Assembly: GCA_028285625.1 (NCBI GenBank)
Contig: JANQOX010000025.1
Coordinates: 270,461-334,460 of the forward strand
Source of the DNA: Myxococcota bacterium
Lineage (GTDB): Bacteria > Myxococcota_A > UBA9160 > UBA6930
Direction of reading: 5' to 3'
Length of the DNA: 64,000 nt
The notes beneath the pieces were generated by a model that made no database searches, was not told the origin of the DNA, and saw only the letters and a program-made list of their open reading frames with translations. The position numbers and the translations under genes are program-made. Below are positions 24,125 to 33,273 of the stretch, one piece after another (positions within the stretch are counted from its first letter, which is position 1; each line of letters begins with the position of its first letter).

Positions 24125-26885
24125 GACCTACGCTGCCTATAGAGCCGAACTCGAGGCAACTCGGCTTCCGGAGTCCGTGCGGTCTGGGATTCTGCTGGTC
24201 ATCGTTCTCAGCAGCTCGTTCATCGCGCTCGACTACGTCGCTCACAGAGATCACTTCTGGAGCTTCCTCGCTGTGCGGCTCGCGACTAACGTCGGGCTCG
24301 GGGCGATCTATCTCTTCCTGACGCGGACACGTCCTGTCCTGTCGGCGATCGTTGGCTGTTACGTCCTGGGCGGCATGCTCCTATTCGTGATCTACGCAAC
24401 CGGTGGAGTCGCGAGCGATTACTACACAGGGCTCGTTCTCATGTTCAGCGGCGTTCCTGTGGTCGTCCCGCTCTCAGCGCGTCAGTCGGCTTGGGTAGTT
24501 ACGACGCTTACAGCAGCGTTTGCCGTATCGCCTCTGGTGCTCTCCGCGGAAGTTGCTTGGCGTACCTACGCCCTTCACATTTTCTTCCCGCTCGGCTCAG
24601 CCGTCGTGTGCGTCGCCTCCTGTGCCGTCTTGGATCGGATGCGGTTCAATGACTTCTTGCAGCGGCAGGAGTTGGAGCGGGCGCGGGATGAGTTGGCGGA
24701 GATGGATCGGGCGAAGTCGCGGTTCACGGCGAACGTCCATCATGAGCTGCGGACGCCGCTCACGCTGATGCTCGCGCCGCTCGACGCGATCCGGTCGGGC
24801 GATTTCGGGGACGTTCCCGAGCGGATCCAGGCGACGCTACGGACGATGCAGTCGAATGGGCTTCGGCTGCTGAAGCTCATCAACAACCTTCTCGATCTCG
24901 CAAAGGCCGAAGGCGAGCAGCTGAAGGTCCGTCGCGTGCAGCTCGACGTCGGACGGTTGGCTACCGATCTGGTCGAGGGCGCGCGGCCGATGGCCGAGCG
25001 CAAGCGCATCGCGCTCGTTGGCGAGAGCCTCGACGGGCTGCCTCTGATCTGCGCCGACCCCGAGGCGCTCGAGAAGATCCTCGTCAACCTGATCGGCAAC
25101 GCGCTCAAGTTCACGGACGAAGGATCGGTGACCGTCGCTGGGCAGGCGGTGGACGGGGGAGGCCTTCGCATCTCGGTTCGCGACACGGGGGCAGGCATCC
25201 CGGCCGAACAGGTCGAGCGCATCTTCGATCGCTTCGCGCAGGTCGATACGTCGGCCACCCGTCGGCACGAGGGCACGGGCATCGGGCTCTCGCTCGTGCG
25301 TGAGCTCGTCGAGCTGCACGACGGCCGCGTCTGGGCCGAGAGCGAAGGTGAAGGGGAGGGCGCCACGGTGCACGTTGAGCTCCCCCGCGGCGAGGCCGAT
25401 GCGGACGAGGGCGAAGAAGTGCTGCTGGCCGGCAACGACGGGCGCGCGCTCAGCGCGGCGCGGTCGTTCGAGGCTCTGGCGAGCGAGCTCGCCCTCGAGC
25501 TCGACGGCGACGACGCGCACCGCCTGGTCGAGGTCGAGCGCAGCGTCGACCGTTGGGCCGGGGAGCGGACCGAGGCACGGGATCAGGCGCCGCGCCAGCA
25601 TCCGCCGGGTACGCCCGAGGTCGTGATCGCCGAGGACAACGTCGAGATGCGCCGCCTGCTCGCCTTCCTGGTGGGGCAGGAGTTCGTGGTGCGTGCCTGC
25701 CGCAACGGTCGAGAGGCCCTCGAGAGCGTTCGAGAGCGCGCTCCGACGTTGGTGCTGACCGATGTGATGATGCCCGAGATGTCGGGCACCGAGCTTTGTC
25801 GTGCGCTCAAGAGCGACCCCGAAACGCAGTCGGTTCCGGTGGTGCTCGTGACTTCGAAGGCCGAGCGTGAGATGAAGATCGAGGGCCTGGAGCTCGGCGC
25901 AGACGACTACGTCACCAAGCCTTTCCACCCGCGCGAGTTGATGGCGCGCGTGCGGTCACTGGTTCGCATTCGCGAACTCCAGCAAGAGGTCGCGGCCCGA
26001 AACGAGTCCCTCGCCGAGAACAACGCTCAGCTCGAGCGAGCGCTGCGCGACCTGAAGGAGGCAGAGGTCCAGCTGGTGCACGCCGAGCGTCTGGCGGCCG
26101 TGGGCGAGCTGTCCGCAGGCGTAGCGCACGAGGTGAACAACCCGCTCAACTTCGCGCGCAACTCTCTGGCGACCCTGCGCACGTACGTCGACGACGTGCG
26201 CAGCGTGGTACAGGGCGTGGCCGACCTCGACCTGGGCGATCGCGCGAAGCTGGAAGCCGGTTTGGCGGATCTCGATCGCCTCAAGCAGGACCTGGGCTTC
26301 GATGACCTCGCGGAGGGCCTGGCCGAGCTCGTGGCGATCGTCACCGAGGGGCTCGATCGCACCTCGCGGCTGGTGGCCGATCTCCGGGACTTTGCGGCCC
26401 CGCATCGCGGCTCCCAGGCACAGATCGACGTCGCCGCGGGCCTGCGCTCGACCCTCCAGCTGCTGGGACACCGCCTCCGCGAAGCGGGGGCCCAGGTGGA
26501 CCTCTCCCTGGCGGAAGGCCTCCCCCCGGTCGAGGGAGATCCCGGAGGCCTCAATCAGGTGTTCCTGAACCTGCTCAAGAATGCCGCCGAGGCGATCGAA
26601 GGGACCGGGGGGACCATTCGGGTGGTCGCCTCTAGAGGCGACATGGGGGTCGAGGTGCGCATCACGGACGACGGGCCGGGTATCGGCGACGAGGCGCATG
26701 GCAAGCTGTTCGAGCCCTTCTTCACCACGAAAGAAGCAGGCCTCGGGACCGGTCTCGGCTTGTCGATCTGCAAGCGCATCGTCGAAGAGCACGCCGGCAC
26801 CATCGCGGTGCATCTGGCTGCCGAGCGCGGAACCGAGGTCGTCGTGACACTGCCTTCGGCGGCGGAGGTCGAAGATGACCGATAG
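24108..26885 (+). CDS. Six-helix hybrid histidine kinase with two kinase cores
   Basis: 925 residues. Residues 25-180 hold six membrane helices with short loops, a topology like the CqsS, LqsS and PhcS sensors of hydrophobic autoinducers. Kinase core 1 has the H-box NVHHELRTPLTL (about His210) and an ATPase domain with DTGAGIP and GTGIGLSLV. The receiver domain is at about 500-620, phospho-acceptor Asp in LTDVMMPEM (about 549). A coiled coil follows, then core 2 with H-box GVAHEVNNPLN (about His670) and ATPase motifs NAAEAIEG, DDGPGIG, GTGLGLSICK. Composition changes from AT-richer to very GC-rich at about 24.65 kb, exactly between membrane and kinase parts. It overlaps the next gene by 11 bases. 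Confidence 0.9.
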   Translation: MLATPETYAAYRAELEATRLPESVRSGILLVIVLSSSFIALDYVAHRDHFWSFLAVRLATNVGLGAIYLFLTRTRPVLSAIVGCYVLGGMLLFVIYATGGVASDYYTGLVLMFSGVPVVVPLSARQSAWVVTTLTAAFAVSPLVLSAEVAWRTYALHIFFPLGSAVVCVASCAVLDRMRFNDFLQRQELERARDELAEMDRAKSRFTANVHHELRTPLTLMLAPLDAIRSGDFGDVPERIQATLRTMQSNGLRLLKLINNLLDLAKAEGEQLKVRRVQLDVGRLATDLVEGARPMAERKRIALVGESLDGLPLICADPEALEKILVNLIGNALKFTDEGSVTVAGQAVDGGGLRISVRDTGAGIPAEQVERIFDRFAQVDTSATRRHEGTGIGLSLVRELVELHDGRVWAESEGEGEGATVHVELPRGEADADEGEEVLLAGNDGRALSAARSFEALASELALELDGDDAHRLVEVERSVDRWAGERTEARDQAPRQHPPGTPEVVIAEDNVEMRRLLAFLVGQEFVVRACRNGREALESVRERAPTLVLTDVMMPEMSGTELCRALKSDPETQSVPVVLVTSKAEREMKIEGLELGADDYVTKPFHPRELMARVRSLVRIRELQQEVAARNESLAENNAQLERALRDLKEAEVQLVHAERLAAVGELSAGVAHEVNNPLNFARNSLATLRTYVDDVRSVVQGVADLDLGDRAKLEAGLADLDRLKQDLGFDDLAEGLAELVAIVTEGLDRTSRLVADLRDFAAPHRGSQAQIDVAAGLRSTLQLLGHRLREAGAQVDLSLAEGLPPVEGDPGGLNQVFLNLLKNAAEAIEGTGGTIRVVASRGDMGVEVRITDDGPGIGDEAHGKLFEPFFTTKEAGLGTGLGLSICKRIVEEHAGTIAVHLAAERGTEVVVTLPSAAEVEDDR

Positions 26886-28548
26886 GGCTCCCCGTGAGAT
26901 CGACTTCAAGCGGTTCCCGGTTCTCTATGTCGACGACGAGCCGGAGAATCTCCGCATCTTCGAGCTGGGGTTCCGCCGCCAGTTCGAGGTCCTGACCGCG
27001 GAGAGCGGCGAGGCTGGGCTCCAGATGCTCGAAGAGCATCCGGTTGCCGTGGTGCTCTCCGACCACCGCATGCCCGGGATGAGTGGGACCGAGTTCCTGT
27101 CGCGTGTCCGTGAGACCGACCCGCGCACCGTGCGGATGCTGGTCACCGCCTACGGCGATGCCGAGACCCTGGGGGCCGCGATCAACGACGGCTCGATCTA
27201 TCGCTATGTGCCCAAGCCGTGGCAGCCCGACGACCTGAACGTCGCGATCCGTCGCGCGATCGAGCTCTATGCACTGGATCGCGAGCGCGAGCAACTGATC
27301 CGCGAGCTCAGCACCATCAACCAGCTCGCGACGACCATCCAGCAGGAGCTTTCGCTGGATCGGTTGCTCGACCTGCTGCTCGCGTCGTTGACGCGGATGC
27401 TCGGGTTCGACGGCGCATCGCTTCTGCTCTTCGACGAAGCGGGCGAACGACTCGCCTTCGTCAAGAACCACCCTGCCAAAGGGGCGGTTGCCGAGTTCTT
27501 GCGGGAGCATCCCATCGGCACGGGGGCCGCTCCCGCATTCCTGGGCGACATGCTGAACGGCCGGCCTGCCGTGCTTCGGTTCTCCGAGGCCGAGCGCCTC
27601 GAGCCGCCGGTCCGCGCCTGGCTGCACGAGGTCGCCGCCGAGGAGATCCTCGTGGCGCCGCTACCGGGCAAGCGCGGCGTGCAAGGAGCGATCGCAGTCG
27701 ACAACCGCCGCGGCGGGCGGGACTTCGAGCCGGCCGACGAAGCGCTGCTCTCGGGCATTGCCGTGGTGGCCGCGGCGGCAGTCGAGAATGCGCGCGTCGT
27801 CGACGAACTCAAGCGCTCGCGGCAGCAGGTGATGCGCTCGGAGCGGCTCGGGACGCTGGGCACGCTCGCAGCGGGGCTCGCGCACGAGATCAACAATCCG
27901 CTGGTGTCGATCCATACGTTCCTCTCGTTGGCCAACGAGAAGCGCAACGAAGACGACCCGGAATTCTGGGGCGAGTACCACCGACTGGCCTGCGGAGAGG
28001 TCGAGCGGATTCGCGGCCTCGTCGCGACGATGAGCCGCCTTGGCCGATCCACCGGCGAAGCGCCGCGTCCGGCGATGTGCGAGCTGGGCACCATCGCACA
28101 GGAGGTCGCCACGCTGGTGGCCCGGGAAGCGAGAGCGCGATCGATCGAGATTTCGCTCGAGGCCGACCCGGAGACGCCCAAGGCAACGGTCATCCGCGAG
28201 CAGATCCATCAAGTGATCCTGAACCTGGCACTGAACGCGATTCATGCGAGCGAGGACGGTCAGGCGGTCCAGATCGCCGTGGGCCCCGGCGGGCCTGGGG
28301 GGGCCGACGGCGTCACGCTCGAGGTGATCGATCACGGCCACGGAATCGCCGAAGACGATCTCGAACGCATCTTCGACCCGTTCTTCACGACCAAGGGCCC
28401 CGACGGGGGGACCGGTCTGGGTCTGATGATCTGCCACCGCGTCGTGGCCGATCACGGCGGCGGGCTCGAGGTCTCGGCCACGCCCGGTGGGGGCGCGACG
28501 TTCCGCGTTCGGCTCCCGCTCGAACCGGCGCCCACGCCGGAGGTCTGA
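26875..28548 (+). CDS. Receiver-GAF-histidine kinase (PhcR/PhcQ-like layout)
   Basis: 557 residues. An N-terminal receiver has its phospho-acceptor Asp in [13 protein letters not shown] (about 62) and conserved Lys in YRYVPKPW. This RpfG/PhcQ-type receiver is followed by a helix and a GAF domain (about 150-300). The HisKA H-box is [13 protein letters not shown] (about His336), and the ATPase domain has [17 protein letters not shown] and [10 protein letters not shown]. No membrane segment. It starts inside the preceding kinase gene (ATG 26875), so the two kinases are co-translated and probably form one phosphorelay. A receiver N-terminal to its own kinase recalls Ralstonia PhcR/PhcQ. No DNA-binding output domain is present. 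Confidence 0.9.
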   Translation: MTDRAPREIDFKRFPVLYVDDEPENLRIFELGFRRQFEVLTAESGEAGLQMLEEHPVAVVLSDHRMPGMSGTEFLSRVRETDPRTVRMLVTAYGDAETLGAAINDGSIYRYVPKPWQPDDLNVAIRRAIELYALDREREQLIRELSTINQLATTIQQELSLDRLLDLLLASLTRMLGFDGASLLLFDEAGERLAFVKNHPAKGAVAEFLREHPIGTGAAPAFLGDMLNGRPAVLRFSEAERLEPPVRAWLHEVAAEEILVAPLPGKRGVQGAIAVDNRRGGRDFEPADEALLSGIAVVAAAAVENARVVDELKRSRQQVMRSERLGTLGTLAAGLAHEINNPLVSIHTFLSLANEKRNEDDPEFWGEYHRLACGEVERIRGLVATMSRLGRSTGEAPRPAMCELGTIAQEVATLVAREARARSIEISLEADPETPKATVIREQIHQVILNLALNAIHASEDGQAVQIAVGPGGPGGADGVTLEVIDHGHGIAEDDLERIFDPFFTTKGPDGGTGLGLMICHRVVADHGGGLEVSATPGGGATFRVRLPLEPAPTPEV

Positions 28549-28584
28549 GCCCCGACGCTCCGGGATCGCGTTCGGTGTTCCCGG

Positions 28585-28613
28585 TTGACCCTGCGCGCCC
28601 CAGGTGGTAGATG
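28585..28613 (+). promoter_or_regulatory. Possible sigma-70-type promoter
   Basis: TTGACC and TAGATG are separated by 17 bases in the gap after the kinase operon. The -35 matches five of six consensus positions and the -10 is weaker. It would serve the secreted protein at 28673. Confidence 0.35.
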
Positions 28614-28672
28614 AAGCCTCCACGGCGTATGTGCGGGGCTTGACCCGCACCGCGCGACCTGGGGGGAGCGCC

Positions 28673-29248
28673 TTGATCACCTGGCTGACGCGGCTCGTTT
28701 CGATTTCGGCGGTGTTGCTCGCCTTCACGGCTGCCCACGCCGAGTCACGTCGGACCGTCGCCGTCCTTCCGGTCGTCGTGCACGCGAGCGGCGACCAGGC
28801 CTATCTCCAGTCCGGCGTCGCCGACATGCTGGCGTCGCGCCTCGGCAAGTCGCCTGGCGTGGCCGTGATCCGGGTGAACGACCCGGCGTCTGCGACCACC
28901 GACCTCAACGAGGCCCAGGCGGCTGCGACCGCGGTCGGTGCGGACTACGTCCTCTATGGCTCGTTCACGCGCTTCGGCGAGGGGGCGAGCCTCGACGTTC
29001 GCTGTGCCGGCGTCGCCGATGTCGACGAGGCGAAGGGCATCTTCATCCAGTCCGGAACCCTGGGCGAGCTGATCCCGCGCATCGACAAGCTCGCAGAGAA
29101 GGTCGGACGACATGTGACGGGCGGAGCCCTGCCTGCCGTGGCAGCCCCTGGCGACGCCAGCCGCGGCGATCTACGGCGGGTCCTCGAGCGGCTCGACGCT
29201 CTCGAGGCCGCCGTCGCGGGCCTCGAATCGGGCGCGCCGGCCCCGTAG
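28673..29248 (+). CDS. Secreted TolB/FlgO-like protein, unknown role
   Basis: 191 residues. TTG 28673 was chosen because GGGGGGAG lies just upstream and the protein then begins with a textbook signal peptide (positive start, core SISAVLLAFTAA, cleavage near AHA-ES). The mature part has a TolB N-terminal-like alpha/beta fold: VAVLPVVV, GVADMLASRLG, GADYVLYGSF. A short helical C-terminus (RRVLERLDALEAAVAGL) could be a coiled coil. The frame is open upstream to ATG 28604, giving a poorer leader. Proteins of this sort sit in the periplasm or outer membrane; the function is not known. Confidence 0.72.
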   Translation: MITWLTRLVSISAVLLAFTAAHAESRRTVAVLPVVVHASGDQAYLQSGVADMLASRLGKSPGVAVIRVNDPASATTDLNEAQAAATAVGADYVLYGSFTRFGEGASLDVRCAGVADVDEAKGIFIQSGTLGELIPRIDKLAEKVGRHVTGGALPAVAAPGDASRGDLRRVLERLDALEAAVAGLESGAPAP

Positions 29249-29283
29249 GCCAGCGCGCTGGATCCGCTAGTCTTCGCGGCCCT

Positions 29284-29359
29284 GGCGGTGTAGCTCAGGG
29301 GTTAGAGCACGGGTTTCATAAGCCCGGTGTCGGTAGTTCGATTCTACCCACCGCCACCA
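29284..29359 (+). tRNA. tRNA with CAU anticodon (elongator Met, or Ile2)
   Basis: A full cloverleaf of 76 bases with encoded CCA. The acceptor GGCGGTG pairs with CACCGCC. The D arm is GCTC/GAGC, the anticodon stem CGGGT/GCCCG encloses TTCATAA, and the T arm is GGTAG-TTCGATT-CTACC. The G1-C72 pair and lack of three G-C pairs next to the loop exclude the initiator. CAU can be elongator methionine, or isoleucine-2 if modified by TilS (encoded at 35790). Sequence alone does not decide, and methionine is the default. Confidence 0.93.
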
Positions 29360-29435
29360 ACTCCCCCCCGTCGGATCGTCGAATGCCGAACCCGCGGGAC
29401 CGCCGCCTGCCGACTTCGCAAGCCTGGGACCGAAC

Positions 29436-30977
29436 GTGCGCGTAGCGGTGCTCGCACCCCTGGTGGTCGTGCTCGGTGTGGGCGCCTTCGTGCTGACCGG
29501 GCTGCGGGGGCTCGACTTCGGGTTCCACTGGGACGAGGGCCTGCACCTGCAGGGCGTCCGCAATGCCATCGAGCGTGGGACCGGCCTGCCTGGCATCTAC
29601 TACTACCCGAGCGTCTCGCATTGGCTCTCCATGGCGAGCATGGGCCCGGCGCTGGTGCGTGCCCGCGATGAAGCCACCGAAGAACGCCTCGCCGCCATTT
29701 CGACCCCCGCCCAGCGGCTGGCGACGCGTGGCACCTTCCTGGTCGGCAGCGCGCTCGCCATTCCGCTCCTGTACGCCGTGGGCCTCGCGTGGCACCGCCG
29801 CCCGGGTGAAGCCGCGCTGGCCGCGGTGCTGCTCGCGGGCTCCTGGGAGTACGCCTATCACGCGCGCTTCGTCGCGCCCGATGGGTTGGTCGTGACGTTC
29901 GCGCTGGCGACGCTCGCCTGCGCGCTCGAGTCCCTGCGACGGGCTCGCGCGATGCCTTGGGTCCTCGCGGCGGCGGCCGCCGCCGGCCTTGCCACGGGGT
30001 CCAAGTGGACGGCGGGGTTGCTCGTGTTGCCCGTGGCACTGGCAGCCTGGCGCGGCCGCCCAGAAGAGGATCGGGTGAAGCGGCTGGCCATCGCGGCCGC
30101 CGTGTTCGCGGGTGTCTACCTGCTCTCGACGCCGGGCACGCTTCTCGAGTGGGACACCTTCGTCCGCTACCTCGAGCTCCAGCAGAACCGCTACGCCCAC
30201 GGCCACCCCGGTCATACGGTGGAGCCGGGCGTGGGTCACGCCCTCCGTATCGCCGGCTACCTCGGACTGGCGTTCCCGTCGACGCTCTCGGTCATCGCAC
30301 TGCCCGTGGCAGGGCTCGCCTGTCTCGGTGCGGTGGGCGTCGCTCGCGAGCGGACGGCCCAGGGGCTCCTGCTCGCACTGCTGCCGGTCCTCTATCTGGC
30401 CTATCTCGCGGCGTACCGGGTGCTGATCGTGCGCAACCTGCTGGTTCTCGGCCCGTTCGTCTGCCTGCTCGCGGCCAGGGGCGCGTTCTTGCTCTGGCAC
30501 TGGGTGCAACGGCCGGCGCTACGCGGTTTGCTCGTCGCCGCGGCCGCGGCCGCCGTGATCGCGAACGGGGTGGTTCTCGTTCGCGCGGCCGAGCGCGTCC
30601 GACTCGGCGAGGCAGAGGAGACCCGGCGCGTGGCGGCGTGGGTGGATGCCCGCCCCGACGTCGCAGTCTCGCTTTCCGTGGCAGCGGCCAGGCGCCTTGG
30701 CCGGCCCGCTGGCGTGGACTCGCAGACGGGCCGCATCGAGAAGGAGGCCGGAGACAAGGCCCCCGATGCGGTCGCGTTGTTCCTGGCCTCCGAGTTGGGC
30801 GCCGCGCTGGGTGATCGGATCCCCGGCAACGATCCCGGTCTCGCGCACGAGGTGCTCGGCCCCCGGGAGGTGAACTTCCCGTACTACGCCACCTGGGCTG
30901 GCCGCGATCGGTTCCTCGTGCGCGATCTCGCCGGAGCGCGCGAGTTGGGCCACCCCTTCACAGCTTCCCCACGATGA
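29436..30977 (+). CDS. GT39/ArnT-like membrane glycosyltransferase
   Basis: 513 residues with about ten membrane helices over residues 1-400 and a short soluble C-terminus. FHWDEGLHLQGVRNA carries the acidic pair (Asp-Glu) in the first extracytoplasmic loop that marks lipid-phosphosugar-dependent GT-C enzymes. FVAPDGLVVTF and GLATGSKWTAGLLVLP match the GT39/PMT_2 pattern. Such enzymes move a sugar from a polyprenyl-phosphate donor to protein or lipid A. GTG 29436 comes 76 bases after the tRNA. Donor and acceptor are unknown. Confidence 0.78.
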   Translation: MRVAVLAPLVVVLGVGAFVLTGLRGLDFGFHWDEGLHLQGVRNAIERGTGLPGIYYYPSVSHWLSMASMGPALVRARDEATEERLAAISTPAQRLATRGTFLVGSALAIPLLYAVGLAWHRRPGEAALAAVLLAGSWEYAYHARFVAPDGLVVTFALATLACALESLRRARAMPWVLAAAAAAGLATGSKWTAGLLVLPVALAAWRGRPEEDRVKRLAIAAAVFAGVYLLSTPGTLLEWDTFVRYLELQQNRYAHGHPGHTVEPGVGHALRIAGYLGLAFPSTLSVIALPVAGLACLGAVGVARERTAQGLLLALLPVLYLAYLAAYRVLIVRNLLVLGPFVCLLAARGAFLLWHWVQRPALRGLLVAAAAAAVIANGVVLVRAAERVRLGEAEETRRVAAWVDARPDVAVSLSVAAARRLGRPAGVDSQTGRIEKEAGDKAPDAVALFLASELGAALGDRIPGNDPGLAHEVLGPREVNFPYYATWAGRDRFLVRDLAGARELGHPFTASPR

Positions 30978-31050
30978 GGCAGCGCGAGCCGAGAGAGCGC
31001 GGCGGCAGGTTGCCGGCAGCGCATCCGCAACTGGGAGTGGAGGGTGCGAC

Positions 31051-33273
31051 GTGCTACCTCAGCGAGCCGCCATGAGTGCTGCCCGCCGGCAACGCGTCCT
31101 CTTCGTGCTCTTCTTCGTGTCCGGCCTATGTGGCCTGGCCTATCAGGTGGTGTGGCTTCGGCTGGCCTTCGCGGCCTTCGGGATCATCACGCCGGTCATG
31201 TCGGTCGTGATCTCGGTCTTCATGCTGGGCCTGGGCGTGGGTTCGTGGCTGGCCGGGCGCGTGGCCCAACCCTTCACGCGGCGAACGGGGCGTTCGGCGC
31301 TCTGGCTCTACGGCGTGGCCGAGGTGGTGATCGGCCTCAGCGCCTTCGTGGTGCCGGTGCTCTTCGTCTGGGGCCAGAGTGCACTGCTCGATGCGGGGTC
31401 GCTCGATTCGGCGCGCTACCTGGTGCTCTCCGCGCTGGTGCTGGGCGGGGCCATCCTTCCCTGGTGCGTGGCGATGGGGGCGACCTACCCGTTGGTGATG
31501 GCCTACGTCCGGGAGGTCGATCACGACGAGACCACGAGCTTCAGCTTCCTGTACCTCGCCAACGTGATCGGCGCGATGACCGGGACGCTGGTGACGGCGC
31601 TGATCCTGATCGAGGTGCTGGGCCTGCGGGGCACGTTGCTTGCGTGTGCCCTGGGCAACTTCGGCATTGCAGCGGTGGCGTTCGCCATGAGCCGAGGCCG
31701 CGCCGTCGCGCCGCCGGTGACGGCGACGACGGCTGGATCGGAGGAGGTCGCCGCCGGGTCGGTGCTCCCCCGGCGCGAGGGGCGCCTGGCCCTGGTGATC
31801 CTGTTCTTTACGGGGCTCGCGTCCATGGGCGCCGAGGTGGTGTGGATCCGGAACTTCACGCCGGTCCTCAACACCATGGTCTACTCCTTCGCGCTCATCC
31901 TGTTCGTCTACCTCTTGGCGACCTGGACCGGCTCGTTGCTCTACCGCCGGCATGTCGCGAGAGAACGCGTGTTGTCGACGGCGACGCTGGTGGCGATCGT
32001 GGCGTGCGTGTCGTGGCTTCCCGTGGTCCTCACCGACCCGAGGCTCCATCAGTCGGGGCTGGGCCTGCTGCTGTCGGTCTTTCCGTTCTGCTTCGTGCTC
32101 GGCTACCTCACGCCCAAGCTGGTCGATGAATACGCTGCGGGTTCGCCCGTGGGCGGTGGCCGCGCCTACGCGATCAACGTCTTCGGCAGCATCGTGGGCC
32201 CGCTGGTCGCCAGCTACCTCCTCCTGCCGCTGTTCGGGGCCCGGATGGCGCTCGTGGTGCTCTGCGCGCCCTTCCTGCTGCTGCTCGTTCCCTACTGGCG
32301 GGCCCCTTCGCTCGCCGGCAGTCGGCGGCTCGTCGCAGCCTCGGCGGCCGCAGCATTGCTGCTGTGCAGCGTGTTCGTGAGCCGAAGCCTCGAAGAAGGC
32401 GTGGTCGAAGGCGCCGAGGTTCGCCGGGACCACACGGCGACGGTCATCTCGGCCGGCGAGGGCATGGAGAAGCAGCTTCTCGTCAATGGGATCGGCATGA
32501 CGCTGCTGCTGCCCGTGACGAAGGTCATGGGCCACATGCCGCTTGCGTTCCTCGAGACGCCCCCCGAGCGCGCGGCCGTGATCTGCCTCGGGATGGGCGG
32601 GACGTTCCGTTCGTTGGCGAGCTGGGGAATCGACACGACGGCCATCGAGCTCGTGCAGAGCGTGCGCGATGCCTTTCCGTTCTACTTCGACGATGCGGCC
32701 GAGGTGCTGGCGAGCGACCGCGCCCGCATCGTGGTGGACGACGGCCGGCGCTTCCTGCGTCGCACCGAAGAGCGCTTCGACGTCCTGACGATCGATCCGG
32801 CTCCGCCGGTGCAGGCTTCGGGCTCGAGCCTGCTCTACTCGGCCGAGTTCTACGAGCTGGTGAAGGCACGCCTCGCGCCCCGCGGCGTGCTGCACCACTG
32901 GTATCCGGGCGGGGGCGATCTGGTCACGCTCCAGGCCGTGGCACGGAGCCTGGTCGAGGCCTTTCCGCACGTGCGCGCGTACCGCTCGGTGGAGGGATGG
33001 GGCATGCACTTCATCGCCACGATGGAGGACATCCCGCCGCCCGATGCCGAGACGTTCGTGGCGCGCATGCCCGAGGCCGCCCGGCTCGACCTCGTGGAGT
33101 GGAATGAGGGCGAGCGACGCGACCCCGTGGTGTTCGCACGAGAGATCCTGTCGCTCGAGATGCCCATGGAGCGGCTCTTGAACCCGGACACCGCGATCGA
33201 GATCACCGACGACAGCCCGATGAACGAGTACTACCTGCTGCGGTACATGCGCGCGCAGCTGGGCGGGCGCTAG
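31051..33273 (+). CDS. Polytopic membrane protein with spermidine-synthase-like domain
   Basis: 740 residues. About 12-14 membrane helices lie in the N-terminal 440 residues, with a motif repeated in both halves (GLCGLAYQVVWLRLAF and GLASMGAEVVWIRNF). A cytoplasmic Rossmann domain related to spermidine synthases follows (about 460-740). The SAM-binding loop is CLGMGGTFRSL instead of the usual glycine/aspartate-rich form. The catalytic Asp region reads LTIDPAPPVQ where true aminopropyltransferases have an Asp-rich segment. Polyamine synthesis is therefore doubtful. GTG 31051 has GGAGGG six bases upstream; ATG 31072 is the alternative. It shares CTAG with the convergent ligase gene. Confidence 0.85.
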   Translation: MLPQRAAMSAARRQRVLFVLFFVSGLCGLAYQVVWLRLAFAAFGIITPVMSVVISVFMLGLGVGSWLAGRVAQPFTRRTGRSALWLYGVAEVVIGLSAFVVPVLFVWGQSALLDAGSLDSARYLVLSALVLGGAILPWCVAMGATYPLVMAYVREVDHDETTSFSFLYLANVIGAMTGTLVTALILIEVLGLRGTLLACALGNFGIAAVAFAMSRGRAVAPPVTATTAGSEEVAAGSVLPRREGRLALVILFFTGLASMGAEVVWIRNFTPVLNTMVYSFALILFVYLLATWTGSLLYRRHVARERVLSTATLVAIVACVSWLPVVLTDPRLHQSGLGLLLSVFPFCFVLGYLTPKLVDEYAAGSPVGGGRAYAINVFGSIVGPLVASYLLLPLFGARMALVVLCAPFLLLLVPYWRAPSLAGSRRLVAASAAAALLLCSVFVSRSLEEGVVEGAEVRRDHTATVISAGEGMEKQLLVNGIGMTLLLPVTKVMGHMPLAFLETPPERAAVICLGMGGTFRSLASWGIDTTAIELVQSVRDAFPFYFDDAAEVLASDRARIVVDDGRRFLRRTEERFDVLTIDPAPPVQASGSSLLYSAEFYELVKARLAPRGVLHHWYPGGGDLVTLQAVARSLVEAFPHVRAYRSVEGWGMHFIATMEDIPPPDAETFVARMPEAARLDLVEWNEGERRDPVVFAREILSLEMPMERLLNPDTAIEITDDSPMNEYYLLRYMRAQLGGR

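Noticed and set aside
29284-29359. Initiator tRNA-Met
   Set aside because: It has a G1-C72 pair and lacks the three consecutive G-C pairs at the base of the anticodon stem.
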